Below are positions 17,131 to 25,717 of a stretch of DNA of 43,102 bases, one piece after another. The notes under the pieces were generated by a model. That model was not told the origin of the DNA, made no database searches, and worked only from the letters and a program-made list of their open reading frames with translations. The DNA is from Anaerolineaceae bacterium. Lineage in GTDB: Bacteria > Chloroflexota > Anaerolineae > Anaerolineales > Anaerolineaceae. Numbering within the stretch: the stretch's first letter is position 1; every line of letters starts with the position of its first letter. The stretch is taken from NCBI GenBank assembly GCA_003446605.1, contig DMDF01000174.1:1-43102 (forward strand), given 5' to 3'. The position numbers and the translations under genes were made by a program.

Positions 17131-18123
17131 CAGTGCCTGTTTTTCCTCTTCCGTCAGAAAAGCTACAGCCAACGCATTCCTCTGTGCTTGGCGCACCTGT
17201 TCCACACTCAGCCCCACTTTTTCCACCGCCATCGTATATTCATAGCTGATATCAATCGCGCTGATGCCGGGGTCATCCGTATTAATGGTCGCCGGGATGC
17301 CGCGCTCCAAAAAGGTCTTGAGCGGGTGGGCGGCATACGAAAGCACCGTGCTGGTCTGCACGTTGCTGGTCAGGTTCGATTCGATGCCGATTTGCTGCTC
17401 TGCCAGGTAATCCAGCAGAGCGGGGTCTTGCACGGCGTGCACCGCGTGCCCGATGCGCTCCGCCCCCAGCTCGCGCAGCGCCTGCCACACGCTCTCGGGT
17501 CCGAGTGCCTCGCCGGCGTGTGGGGCGGCATGCCAGCCAGCGTCGCGCGCTTTCTTGAAATGCTCCACGAACAGCTCGCCCGGGAAGTGCAGCTCATCCC
17601 CTGCCAGATCCAGCGCGATGATATCGTCTTTGCGGGTCAGCAGGGCGTTCAGCTCCTGCCAGGCGCCCTCCACGCCATACGTGCGGGTCAGGATGCCGAT
17701 CAGGTTCACTTTGATGGGCAGCTTGCGCCGGGCTTCCTGCACGCCTTCCACCACCGCTGCTACCACGCCCGCCGGGTCAAGCTGGTGTGTTTCTGCCATG
17801 AAGAGCGGGCTGAAGCGCAGCTCGATATGATCGATGCCCTCGTTGTAGGCATCCTCCACATTCTCGTAGGCGATGCGCCGGCAGGCGTCGGTATCCACCA
17901 TGGCTTTGGTGAGCCATTCGAACTTTTGGAAGAAATCCAAAATGCTGGGTTTGGGTTCCACCACCTGCACGTAGGGGCGCAAACCTTCCACGGTATCCGC
18001 GGGCAAGCCCAGGTTGTGTTTCAAGCCGATATCCAAAATCGTGCTCAGGCGCACGTTGCCATCCAGATGGCGGTGCAGTTCCACCAGCGGAAAATGGGGG
18101 TCGATATAGGGACTTGGCGGCAT
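17113..18123 (-). CDS. add: Adenosine deaminase
   Basis: A 336-residue amidohydrolase-fold enzyme that deaminates (deoxy)adenosine to inosine in purine salvage. Key features are the zinc ligands H17 and H19 in LHRHLDGN, the DLAGDE segment (172-177), the HAGE motif (202-205), H226 in RIGHAVHA, and the metal and catalytic aspartates D283/D284 in NTDDPG. Length is normal for the family. Adenine deaminases share this fold, so exact substrate preference is less certain. Its ATG lies 6 nt after the proC stop, so the two are co-transcribed. It is GC-richer than the nearby island. A decayed partial second copy lies 1.4 kb away at 15566-15691. Confidence 0.9.
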   Translation of the reverse strand: MPPSPYIDPHFPLVELHRHLDGNVRLSTILDIGLKHNLGLPADTVEGLRPYVQVVEPKPSILDFFQKFEWLTKAMVDTDACRRIAYENVEDAYNEGIDHIELRFSPLFMAETHQLDPAGVVAAVVEGVQEARRKLPIKVNLIGILTRTYGVEGAWQELNALLTRKDDIIALDLAGDELHFPGELFVEHFKKARDAGWHAAPHAGEALGPESVWQALRELGAERIGHAVHAVQDPALLDYLAEQQIGIESNLTSNVQTSTVLSYAAHPLKTFLERGIPATINTDDPGISAIDISYEYTMAVEKVGLSVEQVRQAQRNALAVAFLTEEEKQALVDDKR

Positions 18124-18129
18124 ATTCTC

Positions 18130-18978
18130 TTATTCCTCCGGGGGAGTCGTCTCGGCATCCTTGCCCAGTTCCTTGGAACGCTGGTAAGCCGCCCAGATGG
18201 CGCGTGAGATGGCGGTGCGGAAACCGGCTTTTTCGAGATAATACAGCGCCTCGGCGGAGGTGCCGCCGGGCGAGGTGACCTGGTTGCGCAGACTGGCGAG
18301 GTGTTTGGCATCGCTCTTGCCGTCGTCGTAGTAATCCACCGAGCCGCGCAGGGTCTCGATCACCAGCCGTTCGGCGATGCGGCGCGGGAAGCCCAGATGC
18401 ACGCCGGCATCCACCATGGCTTCCATGAACAGGTACACGTAGGCGGGTCCGGTGCCGGAGAGCGCCGTGGCTTTATCGAGGTAATCCTCTTCCTCCACGA
18501 AGATCTCCTTGCCGAAGGCATTCAGAAAGGCTCCGGTCATGGTTTGTTGGGCTGCGCTCACTTTGGGGGAAGCTGTCCACACGGTGATGCCCTCGCCGAT
18601 CTGGGCGGGGGTGTTGGGCATGCAGCGCACGATGCGCGTGTGCCCGCTAAGCCGGGCGATCTTGCTGATGGAGGCGCCCGCGATGATGGAGAGGATAAAG
18701 GCATCCGCTTTGATGGCGCCCTTCAACTCACCAACCACCCTTTCCATGCGCTGCGGTTTGATGGAGAGCACCACGATATCCGCCTGGCTGGCGGCAGCGC
18801 GATTATCCGTAAAAGGCTGCACGCCATAGCGCTCCTGCAACTCCTGGTTGCGCTCCGGGTTGGGTCCGGAGATGAGGATCTGTTCCGGCTGTGCCAGTTC
18901 TTTCTTCAACAAGCCCTTGAGCATAGCTTCCGCCATAACCCCGGGTCCAATGAATGCAATAGTAATACCCGTTAACAT
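18130..18978 (-). CDS. proC: Pyrroline-5-carboxylate reductase
   Basis: A 282-residue NAD(P)H-dependent enzyme for the last step of proline synthesis. The N-terminal Rossmann segment ITIAFIGPGVMAEAMLKGLL has the GxGxMA-type loop with Pro in the middle, as in many ProC proteins. The C-terminal dimerisation domain carries the signature DYLDKATALSGTGPAYVYLF and the helix with TSPGGTSAEALYYLEKAGFR. Length is typical. GAGG seven bases before the ATG supports the start at 18978, and a TATACAAT lies further upstream. It precedes add by 6 nt. The link to adenosine salvage is only by operon position. Confidence 0.93.
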   Translation of the reverse strand: MLTGITIAFIGPGVMAEAMLKGLLKKELAQPEQILISGPNPERNQELQERYGVQPFTDNRAAASQADIVVLSIKPQRMERVVGELKGAIKADAFILSIIAGASISKIARLSGHTRIVRCMPNTPAQIGEGITVWTASPKVSAAQQTMTGAFLNAFGKEIFVEEEDYLDKATALSGTGPAYVYLFMEAMVDAGVHLGFPRRIAERLVIETLRGSVDYYDDGKSDAKHLASLRNQVTSPGGTSAEALYYLEKAGFRTAISRAIWAAYQRSKELGKDAETTPPEE

Positions 18979-19053
18979 GAAAAAACCTCGATTCAGGGGC
19001 AGCGCCCCAGCTATTGGGAGTATTGTATATGAAAAATTGCGAAATGGAAGATG

Positions 19054-20586
19054 CTACTGCAGGGAATCCTGCACGCACAGCAGGAAGTCTTTCAGCTGCC
19101 CGGCGGGTTCCTGATCGAGCAGCGCCAGCACGGGCAGGGAGAGCGCGTCCGGGGTCAGCCCGGTGATGGTGACGGTGGGGGTGGCGGGGGTGAGCCACTG
19201 TTCAGGGAGGAAGCCGGCGGCTGCGGGCTCCAACTGCAGGGTGGTGAGCAGACTTTCGGCGTTGGGGATGATCAGCGCGTTCTGCATGCCACCCAACGGC
19301 AGGTTGAACGCCTCCAGCACGCTGCGGGTATAGGGGCTGTTTTCGGGGTAGATGTAGAGCTTGATCTCGCCATCAAAGGCGGCGCTGCCCGCGCTGGAAA
19401 AGGCGCAGCTTTCACAATTCTGGAAGAACTCCTGCCAGGTGCGCTGGGCGCCGCTCAGCAGCAATTGCAGGTCGGCTGCATCCAGGGATTGCAGGGGATT
19501 GGCAGCATTCAAACTGAAGTGCAGGCTTTGTTCATCCATTTGGTAGGTAGAAGCAGCGCTGACGGTGGGGTCAGGGAAGGCAAAACGCAGTTCAGCGGGT
19601 TGGTAGGAAGTGATGCTCTGCTGTAAGGGCAGGGAGGAATCGAGGGTAGCATCCATACAATCGGCGGCAGCGGGCGCCAGCCAGTTCAGTTCGGGGGTGT
19701 AGACGATACTCTCTGGCAAGACCACCTCCTGCGCAGTATCAGAGGTTATACCAGCATTGCCCTGCGGGAAGGCAAAGCCAAAACCCAGCACCGCCGCGCC
19801 CAGCAGCACGCAGTAGATGGCAAAGATAACCAGCGAATGGTTCTGCACGAAGTTCATCAACCAGGCGATGGAAACGTAGCCCACCAGCGCGGAGACGATG
19901 AAACCGATCGCCATGACGGGCAGGAACTCTCCCAAATGAGGCACTTCCATCAGGTCAAGCAAGCTCAACAAGCCAGCTGCCAGCATGACCGGGATCGCCA
20001 TCAGGAAGGAAAAGTGCCCGGCAGACTTGCGCTCGAAATTGCGCGTCATGGCGCCTGCCATGCAGGCGCCGGAGCGCGAGAGACCCGGGAAGAGCGACAG
20101 CACCTGGAAGAGTCCGATCCACAGGGCATCGAACCAGCGCATGCTCTCCAGCGAGCGCGAGCGTTTGCCAAAGCGTTCTGCCAGCACCAGCAGCAGGGCG
20201 GTGCCGAACAGGAAGGAAGCCGCGCCAGTGGGATTGCCAAAGGCTTGCTCCACGATATCCTTGAGCAGCAGCCCGGCGGCTCCGGCTGGGATGGTCGCCA
20301 GCAGCAAGTACCAGCCAATGCGACTTTCATCAGAGCTGCCCATCTTTTTAGCTTTGATGTCGCCCGCCCAGGCTTTGAAGATATCGGCGATATCCTTACG
20401 GAAATAGAGGATGACCGCCAACAGAGTGCCGAGCTGTACCAGCACATCAAAGGGGAATATCTGTTCAGCAGGGATCTGCCAGTCCAACAGGTAGGGCAGG
20501 ATGACGAGATGCCCGGAGCTGGAGATGGGCAGGAACTCGGTGAGCCCCTGGATGATGCCAAGGATGATAGCTTGCAGGATGGTCAT
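19054..20586 (-). CDS. uppP: Undecaprenyl-diphosphatase fused to an extra C-terminal domain
   Basis: A 510-residue protein, about 230 residues longer than normal UppP/BacA. Residues 1-275 are a complete UppP: GLTEFLPISSSGH (14-26) with catalytic E17, PGLSRSG (167-173), and about eight membrane helices. It recycles undecaprenyl pyrophosphate for wall polymer synthesis. Residues about 290-510 form a soluble domain that follows the last helix, with strands such as ELRFAFPDP and IKLYIYPENSPYTRSVLEAF and a LSGAQRTWQEF segment. These patterns recall periplasmic phosphate-binding (PstS/PBP-like) domains, where 'LFSGK..NW' and a Ser/Thr-Arg loop bind the ligand. The fusion is in frame with no hint of a shift. 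The start ATG overlaps the tgt stop by 4 nt (ATGA), and AAAGGAAC is its ribosome site. The UppP part is sure; the tail's family is tentative. Confidence 0.85.
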   Translation of the reverse strand: MTILQAIILGIIQGLTEFLPISSSGHLVILPYLLDWQIPAEQIFPFDVLVQLGTLLAVILYFRKDIADIFKAWAGDIKAKKMGSSDESRIGWYLLLATIPAGAAGLLLKDIVEQAFGNPTGAASFLFGTALLLVLAERFGKRSRSLESMRWFDALWIGLFQVLSLFPGLSRSGACMAGAMTRNFERKSAGHFSFLMAIPVMLAAGLLSLLDLMEVPHLGEFLPVMAIGFIVSALVGYVSIAWLMNFVQNHSLVIFAIYCVLLGAAVLGFGFAFPQGNAGITSDTAQEVVLPESIVYTPELNWLAPAAADCMDATLDSSLPLQQSITSYQPAELRFAFPDPTVSAASTYQMDEQSLHFSLNAANPLQSLDAADLQLLLSGAQRTWQEFFQNCESCAFSSAGSAAFDGEIKLYIYPENSPYTRSVLEAFNLPLGGMQNALIIPNAESLLTTLQLEPAAAGFLPEQWLTPATPTVTITGLTPDALSLPVLALLDQEPAGQLKDFLLCVQDSLQ

Positions 20587-21704
20587 GCGTTGTTCCTTTC
20601 GGATGCGGGAATATTCGCCAGCAGCGCTGCAGCGGTCTGTTCAAAGGTGCCCGCCAGGATAGCCTGACGCAGGGTTTGGGTGAGGTGCAGCAGGGTATGG
20701 ATATTGTGAATGGAGATGAGGGTGGCACCCAGCATTTCGCGCGCGCGGATGAGATGGCGTAGGTAAGCGCGCGAGTAATTGCGGCAGGTGTAGCAGGCGC
20801 AATGCTCATCAATGGGATGTTCATCTCGCGCGTACTGTGCGTTCATCAGGTTCATGCGCCCTGAGAGGGTCTGGGCGGCGCTGTGGCGCGCCAGGCGGGT
20901 GGGCAGCACGCAATCGAACATATCCACCCCACGCCGGATGCCCTCGATCAGATCATAGGGGGTGCCAACGCCCATCAGGTAGCGCGGTTTATTTTCAGGG
21001 AGGATGGCGTTGACCACCTCGATGGAAGCCAACATCTCATCTTTATTCTCTCCAACCGAGAGCCCACCGATGGCGTGCCCGGGAAAATCCAGCGAGCTGA
21101 TGAAACGAGCGGATTGTTCGCGCAGGTCCTTGTAGATGCCGCCCTGCACGATGCCAAAGAGAGCCTGGTCGGGGCGGGTTTTGGCTGCCAAACAGCGTTC
21201 CGCCCACTGGTGGGTGCGCTGCATGGAGCGCACGTTGTAGTCATGATCGGTGGGGTCGGCACATTCATCGAACGCCATGATGATATCCGCGCCCAGCGCC
21301 TCCTGAATGGCGATGGAGCGTTCGGGCGTGAAGCGGTGGGTGGAGCCGTCAATGTGGCTCTTGAAGGTGACCCCATCCTCATCGATCTTGCGCAAGCCAC
21401 CCAGCGAGAAGACTTGAAAACCACCCGAGTCGGTCAGGATAGCGCCATCCCAGTGCATGAAGCGGTGCAACCCGCCTAATTCCTGGATGAGATCTTCTCC
21501 CGGGCGCAAATAGAGGTGGTAGGTGTTGGAGAGAATAATGGAAGCGCCGATCTCCTGCAGCTGTTCGGGGGTGACCGCCTTGACGGTCGCCTGCGTGCCA
21601 ACCGGCATGAAGATGGGGGTGGGGATATCCGCATGGGGGGTCTTGAAGATGCCCGCCCGTGCGTTTCCATCCTGTGCTTCGATGTGATAGGTAAAATTAT
21701 CCAT
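20583..21704 (-). CDS. tgt: Queuine (preQ1) tRNA-ribosyltransferase
   Basis: A 373-residue tRNA-guanine transglycosylase that exchanges G34 of GUN-anticodon tRNAs for preQ1, the first tRNA-bound step of queuosine synthesis. Visible are DSGGFQVFSL (with the catalytic-region Asp), GIVQGG in the substrate pocket, the MGVGTPYDLIEGI segment, the nucleophile region DCVLPTR, and the zinc site CACYTC with a later His in SIHNIHTLLH. Length is normal. The gene heads the minus-strand tgt-uppP pair; a TATAAT on the minus strand at 21729-21734 lies 24 nt before the ATG. It is divergent from alr. Confidence 0.95.
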   Translation of the reverse strand: MDNFTYHIEAQDGNARAGIFKTPHADIPTPIFMPVGTQATVKAVTPEQLQEIGASIILSNTYHLYLRPGEDLIQELGGLHRFMHWDGAILTDSGGFQVFSLGGLRKIDEDGVTFKSHIDGSTHRFTPERSIAIQEALGADIIMAFDECADPTDHDYNVRSMQRTHQWAERCLAAKTRPDQALFGIVQGGIYKDLREQSARFISSLDFPGHAIGGLSVGENKDEMLASIEVVNAILPENKPRYLMGVGTPYDLIEGIRRGVDMFDCVLPTRLARHSAAQTLSGRMNLMNAQYARDEHPIDEHCACYTCRNYSRAYLRHLIRAREMLGATLISIHNIHTLLHLTQTLRQAILAGTFEQTAAALLANIPASERNNA

Positions 21705-21728
21705 AGTTGTCCAATAATTCCTGCGCTG

Positions 21729-21734
21729 ATTATA
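21729..21734 (-). promoter_or_regulatory. Probable -10 box of tgt
   Basis: A perfect TATAAT on the minus strand 24 nt before the tgt ATG. The -35 region is weak. It overlaps the divergent alr control region. Confidence 0.4.
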
Positions 21735-21766
21735 GCCGAAAGAGGCGCGGGAACGGAAGTCTTGAC

Positions 21767-21795
21767 TTGCCCGTTTTTCGAGGGGAGTTTATACT
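21767..21795 (+). promoter_or_regulatory. Probable promoter of alr-recJ, very close to the start codon
   Basis: TTGCCC (21767-21772), a 17-nt spacer and TATACT (21790-21795). The first ATG (21803) begins 7 nt after the -10 box, so transcription would start at or next to the start codon. A TTGACT at 21762-21767 overlaps but is too far away (22 nt). Confidence 0.45.
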
Positions 21796-21802
21796 AAGGC
21801 GC

Positions 21803-22918
21803 ATGATGAACAACGACAATTATGCCACGTGGTTGGAAATCGACCTGAACGCCATTACGCACAATTACCAGCAGTTGCGGAAGATCAGCGGTGTGCCGGT
21901 GATGGGGGTGGTGAAAGCCAATGCGTATGGGCACGGGCTGGAGGAGATCGCCCGCCATCTGGAAACCATCGGCGCCAGCTGGCTGGGAGTGGCACGCATC
22001 GAAGAGGCGCTGCAGTTGCGCGAGAGCGGTGTGAAGTTACCCATCTTGGTGCTGGGCTACACCTCGCATAAACGGGTGAAGGATGCCCAAAAGGCGAATA
22101 TCCACCTGACGGTCTATGATCCGCTGGTGGCTGAATTATACGAAAAAGAAGTGGATGCAGAGTATGGGAAGCTGCACCTGCATGCCAAGATCGACACCGG
22201 CATGGGGCGCCTGGGGGTGCCGTCCAACCAGGCACTACCATTCATTGAGAACCTGACCCGTGTTCCTGCTTTTGATCTGGAAGGGACGTTCACCCATTTT
22301 GCGTGCGCGGATGAGCCGGAGAAAGAGGTGACCGCACAACAAATCCGGCGTTTTGAAAACATCGTAGGAAAGATGAAGGAAAAAGGAATTAATCCGGGTA
22401 TCATGCATGCCGCCAACTCGGCGGGCACGTTGAATTTTCCGCAGGCGCATTACAACATGGTACGCTGCGGGATCGCCATTTATGGATTGCCACCGGCGGC
22501 GAATATGAGCTTACCACAGGGATTCAAACCCGCGCTATCCTGGAAGACACGCCTGATCTCGATCAAGAGCATGTCGGAAGGATTTGGCATCAGCTACGGG
22601 CACCGCTACCATACCAAAGAAGGGGAACGCATCGGCGCCATCGCGGTGGGCTACGGGGACGGCATGCGGCGCGTGAATGGAAATCATGTATTGCTGCGGG
22701 GAAAGAAAGTACCTGTGGTGGGCTCGGTGTGCATGGACCAGTGCTTGATCAATATCGATGAAGTGCCGGATGCACAGGTGGGGGATGAGGTAGCGCTGAT
22801 TGGAATGCAAAATGGCAACGCCCTCAGTGCAACCGACCTGGCGCAGGATTGGAACACCATCAATTATGAAGTGATCTGCGGGATGGCAGCGCGCATGCCG
22901 CGCCGCTATATCCGTTAG
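21803..22918 (+). CDS. alr: Alanine racemase
   Basis: A 371-residue PLP enzyme that makes D-alanine for peptidoglycan. The PLP lysine is K38 in VVKANAYGHG. The second active-site Tyr lies in FGISYGHRY, and the C-terminal barrel has IGAIAVGYGDG and VGSVCMDQ. The frame is open further upstream to an ATG at 21707, but that extension has no family match and covers the promoter. I therefore place the start at 21803 (or the adjacent ATG at 21806, which has AAGG six bases upstream). recJ follows after 9 nt, so they form an operon. Confidence 0.95.
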   Translation: MMNNDNYATWLEIDLNAITHNYQQLRKISGVPVMGVVKANAYGHGLEEIARHLETIGASWLGVARIEEALQLRESGVKLPILVLGYTSHKRVKDAQKANIHLTVYDPLVAELYEKEVDAEYGKLHLHAKIDTGMGRLGVPSNQALPFIENLTRVPAFDLEGTFTHFACADEPEKEVTAQQIRRFENIVGKMKEKGINPGIMHAANSAGTLNFPQAHYNMVRCGIAIYGLPPAANMSLPQGFKPALSWKTRLISIKSMSEGFGISYGHRYHTKEGERIGAIAVGYGDGMRRVNGNHVLLRGKKVPVVGSVCMDQCLINIDEVPDAQVGDEVALIGMQNGNALSATDLAQDWNTINYEVICGMAARMPRRYIR

Positions 22919-22927
22919 AAAGGTTGT

Positions 22928-24652
22928 ATGCCTGAACCCAACAACGCAAAAAAACTGAGCTACAGCAACAAAGAATGGATGTTGCCGAAGCCTGTTCCAC
23001 CCGCGGTAAAGGATGCATTGCAGGAATATCCCGCACTGATCCAGCAGATCTTGTATAACCGCGGTTATGAAGATGCCGCCAGCGCGGAGCAGTTCCTGCA
23101 TGATGAAGGGGAAATTCTGGATCCCTATCTATTGAGCGATATCCCCAAGGCGGTGGAGCGCATTGAGCAAGCCATCCAGACACACCAGAAGATGGTGGTG
23201 TACGGTGATTTCGATGTGGATGGCATCACCGGCACCGCGTTGCTGACGCAGGCGCTGCTGGAATTGGGGGCAGAGGTACAGCCCTACATCCCGGATCGTT
23301 TTGCGGAGGGCTACGGTTTGAACATGGATGCCATGCGCAACCTGGCGGAGCTGGGCACACAAGTACTGGTCACGGTAGATTGCGGCATTCGCTCCAGCGA
23401 GGAAGTGCGGCTGGCGCAGGAGCTGAGGATGGATGTGATCCTGACCGACCACCACCTGCCGGGTGAAAGCACTCCACCAGCGATTGCTGTCATCTGCCAG
23501 AAGAAGGATGATGAGATCTATCCCAATTTTCACATTGCCGGGGTGGGCTTAGCTTATAAATTGGTGATGGCGCTGTTCCAGCGGGTTGAAAAGAGCAGGG
23601 AGGATATCGAGAAATATCTGGACCTGGTGGCGCTGGGCACGGTGGCGGATGTGGTGCCGCTGGTGGGGGAGAACCGCACATTCGTTAAAAAAGGATTGGA
23701 GAAGATCCACGAGGGCAAACGTCCCGGGCTGCGCGCCTTGATCGCGGAGAGCGGGATTGCGAGCCCGGCTGAGGTGAGCGCCGAGCACATTGGCTTTCGC
23801 ATCGGTCCGCGCCTGAACGCAGCAGGGCGCCTGGATTCTGCCATGCTGGCGTGGAAATTACTGACGACCAGCGATGCGGATGAAGCCATGGTGCTGGCAG
23901 CCACTTTGAACAATCTGAACGTGGAACGGCGGGGCGAGACGGAAAGCGCATACGCGATCGCTATCCGAGATCCGAACATTCAGCGAGAGAAACGGATCAT
24001 CTTTACGGTGAACCCGGAATTTCACGAGGGTATCGTGGGGTTGGTGGCTTCCAAATTATGCGATGAATATTACTTGCCAGCCATCGTGGGTACCAACCAT
24101 AACGGCTTGATCCGCGCTTCGTGCCGCAGCATCCCGGAGTTTCATATCACGCAGGCGCTGGATCGCTGTGCGGACTTGCTGGTGCAGTACGGTGGGCACA
24201 GCATGGCAGCTGGATTGACGGTGGAAAAAGAAAACCTCGAAGCTCTGAAGGAGAACCTCTCGCAAATTGCGCTGGAAACGGTGGATTGGGAAAGCGTCAC
24301 TTCTAAAGCATGGCTGGATGGAGAAGTGCAGGGCACGGATGTGAATGGAAAGATCCCAAACATCATGCGCGCGCTGGAAGCATTCGAACCGACCGGGGAG
24401 GGCAACCGCAAACCGCTGTTGTTCATGCGTGGTTTAAAGGTGGAGGAAAAACGACAGGTGGGCACCGCGAAGAATCACCTGAAATTGAAACTACGGGATG
24501 GATACGTGCTGTGGGATGCGATCGCGTTCCGGATGGGGGATGTGTACGATTTTCTGGATAGTTATGTGGATGTGGCATTTCATTACGCGGTCAATGATTT
24601 CAACGGGGGAATTCAGCTGGTGGTACGCGATATGCGACCAGCAAGCGATTAA
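22928..24652 (+). CDS. recJ: Single-stranded-DNA-specific exonuclease RecJ
   Basis: A 574-residue DHH/DHHA1 phosphoesterase. RecJ degrades single-stranded DNA 5'-3' in recombination, mismatch repair and fork processing. Motif I is VYGDFDVDGITG (metal-binding Asp residues), motif II VTVDCGIRS, motif III ILTDHHLPG (DHH), motif IV LGTVADVVPL, and the DHHA1 domain has GGHSMAAGLTV. A C-terminal OB-like domain follows. Length matches typical bacterial RecJ. AGAAAGG precedes the ATG. It overlaps the oppositely oriented GT2 gene by 4 nt at its end. Confidence 0.95.
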   Translation: MPEPNNAKKLSYSNKEWMLPKPVPPAVKDALQEYPALIQQILYNRGYEDAASAEQFLHDEGEILDPYLLSDIPKAVERIEQAIQTHQKMVVYGDFDVDGITGTALLTQALLELGAEVQPYIPDRFAEGYGLNMDAMRNLAELGTQVLVTVDCGIRSSEEVRLAQELRMDVILTDHHLPGESTPPAIAVICQKKDDEIYPNFHIAGVGLAYKLVMALFQRVEKSREDIEKYLDLVALGTVADVVPLVGENRTFVKKGLEKIHEGKRPGLRALIAESGIASPAEVSAEHIGFRIGPRLNAAGRLDSAMLAWKLLTTSDADEAMVLAATLNNLNVERRGETESAYAIAIRDPNIQREKRIIFTVNPEFHEGIVGLVASKLCDEYYLPAIVGTNHNGLIRASCRSIPEFHITQALDRCADLLVQYGGHSMAAGLTVEKENLEALKENLSQIALETVDWESVTSKAWLDGEVQGTDVNGKIPNIMRALEAFEPTGEGNRKPLLFMRGLKVEEKRQVGTAKNHLKLKLRDGYVLWDAIAFRMGDVYDFLDSYVDVAFHYAVNDFNGGIQLVVRDMRPASD

Positions 24653-25332
24653 ACACGCGTAAAACGAACCTTCAACAGGGTCCATAGCGCGATGAAGGCA
24701 TCGCGCGGGCGGATCTTTTTTCCTTGATGGTAAGCGCGCGGGTGAAAACGGATGGGAACTTCAAGAATGGGAATATTCTTCTTTAATAATAAGGCGGTGA
24801 TCTCAGGCTCGATCTCGAAGCCATCTGAAGTGAGAGTCATTTGCTTTAGAACATCTTTATGAAAGACCTTATAACCCGTTTCCATATCGGTGAGGTGCGT
24901 ACCATACAGTAAGTTGGTGGTGAAAGTGAGAAAGCGATTGGCGAGTTTGTTCCAGAAGAGGATGCCTTCCGGCATTGCTTCAGAGAATCGGGAGCCATAT
25001 ACCACCTGCGCTTGCTGGTCATGGAATGGTTTGAGCAGGGCAGCATAATCGCGCGGGTCGTATTCCAGGTCGGCATCCTGAATAAGGATGACATCCCCGT
25101 TGGCATGCTGCAATCCGGTGCGCACAGCAGCGCCTTTGCCGCGGTTGGTCTCATGTGTATAGACTTTTACGATGGGGTCTTGGATAGAAGATAGGATGGA
25201 AGGGGACATGTCGCTGGAGCCATCATCCACAAAGAGCATCTCATCCACCAGGTTGGTCTCTTTTACCTTGTGGTAGGTAAAGAGTAGAGAGGTTTGTTCA
25301 TTGTAAACCGGGATGATGACGCTTACTTTCAT
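24649..25332 (-). CDS. Family 2 glycosyltransferase (dolichyl/polyprenyl-phosphate sugar transferase-like)
   Basis: A 227-residue GT-A enzyme without membrane helices. It begins MKVSVIIPVYNEQ, and has FVDDGSSD (nucleotide-sugar binding), ILIQDADLEYDP (metal-binding DxD) and a VYGSRF motif, all as in DPM1/GtrB-type enzymes that move a sugar from a nucleotide to a polyprenyl phosphate. The C-terminal membrane helices found in many relatives are absent. I choose the ATG at 25332 over the longer frame because family homology begins there and because TATAAT lies exactly 7 nt upstream (25340-25345, minus strand) without a Shine-Dalgarno. The donor sugar is unknown. Confidence 0.88.
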   Translation of the reverse strand: MKVSVIIPVYNEQTSLLFTYHKVKETNLVDEMLFVDDGSSDMSPSILSSIQDPIVKVYTHETNRGKGAAVRTGLQHANGDVILIQDADLEYDPRDYAALLKPFHDQQAQVVYGSRFSEAMPEGILFWNKLANRFLTFTTNLLYGTHLTDMETGYKVFHKDVLKQMTLTSDGFEIEPEITALLLKKNIPILEVPIRFHPRAYHQGKKIRPRDAFIALWTLLKVRFTRV

Positions 25333-25339
25333 ATTAATC

Positions 25340-25345
25340 ATTATA
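25340..25345 (-). promoter_or_regulatory. -10 box 7 nt before the GT2 start codon
   Basis: TATAAT on the minus strand, 7 nt from ATG 25332. The sequence between has no ribosome site, which fits a leaderless transcript. The -35 region is weak. Confidence 0.5.
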
Positions 25346-25424
25346 AAGGAGGAAAAATCTGTATGTGAGATGTTTTGTATTACGGTTGGAGGATGCTTCG
25401 CTTGCGCTAACATGACTTTTATGC

Positions 25425-25460
25425 GTCATTCTGAGGGAGCGCAACGACCGAAGAATCTGT
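25425..25460 (+). repeat. Dispersed 36-nt repeat, copy 2
   Basis: It begins GTCATTCTGAGGGAGCG and ends GAAGAATCTGT, matching the reverse complement of 17001-17036 at 33 of 36 positions. The best-conserved parts are the two ends. Confidence 0.8.
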
Positions 25461-25554
25461 TCATGGCGAAGTCTATACATGGATAGATCACAAAGGAAGA
25501 GTGGCAGAATTACCACAAATTGTATTCCTGCCGGCTGGTTTTATATCGTGGCTG

Positions 25555-25583
25555 ACAGATTCTTCGCTAGCGCTCACCATGAC
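25555..25583 (-). repeat. Dispersed repeat, shortened variant
   Basis: ACAGATTCTTCGCTAGCGCT followed by CACCATGAC. It shares the ACAGATTCTTC end and the CTC..ATGAC end with the copy at 17001-17036 but has a shorter, nearly palindromic middle (GCTAGC). Confidence 0.6.
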
Positions 25584-25693
25584 ATATTCGGTTGACTGGA
25601 TTAGTGGATGTTGATAAACTCTTCGCTGACGCTCGGCTTGCATGCTCCATTCCTTTTTCTTAGCAGGGCAGGAATGATTGCTAGGGTGTGTGC

Positions 25694-25699
25694 TATAAT
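25694..25699 (+). promoter_or_regulatory. -10 box of the glycerophosphodiesterase gene
   Basis: A perfect TATAAT in context TGCTATAAT, 18 nt before the ATG at 25718, with GAGG between them as ribosome site. No good -35 hexamer is seen. Confidence 0.45.
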
Positions 25700-25717
25700 G
25701 CGAATTCGAGGTTAATC

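Larger units (their letters stand above)
25346..25717. other. Intergenic stretch with a cluster of dispersed repeats
   Basis: Between the divergent GT2 and phosphodiesterase genes. It holds one full repeat copy (25425-25460), a shorter variant (25555-25583), and fragments near 25391-25416 and 25615-25640, in both orientations. TATAAT at 25694-25699 with GAGG before the ATG at 25718 is the likely control site of the next gene. No gene is seen. Confidence 0.65.

Noticed and set aside
17188..18975. Long plus-strand frames of 339 and 224 codons opposite add and proC
   Set aside because: They are antisense shadows of GC-rich genes, His/Gly-rich with no domain; the minus-strand genes are certain.
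19051..21479. Plus-strand frames of 191, 276 and 198 codons opposite uppP and tgt
   Set aside because: Antisense shadows caused by high G+C; the opposite strand carries UppP and Tgt motifs.
21707..21802. Longer alanine racemase start at 21707
   Set aside because: The extra 32 residues have no family match and cover the -10 box and -35 region; the ATG at 21803/21806 fits the family start.
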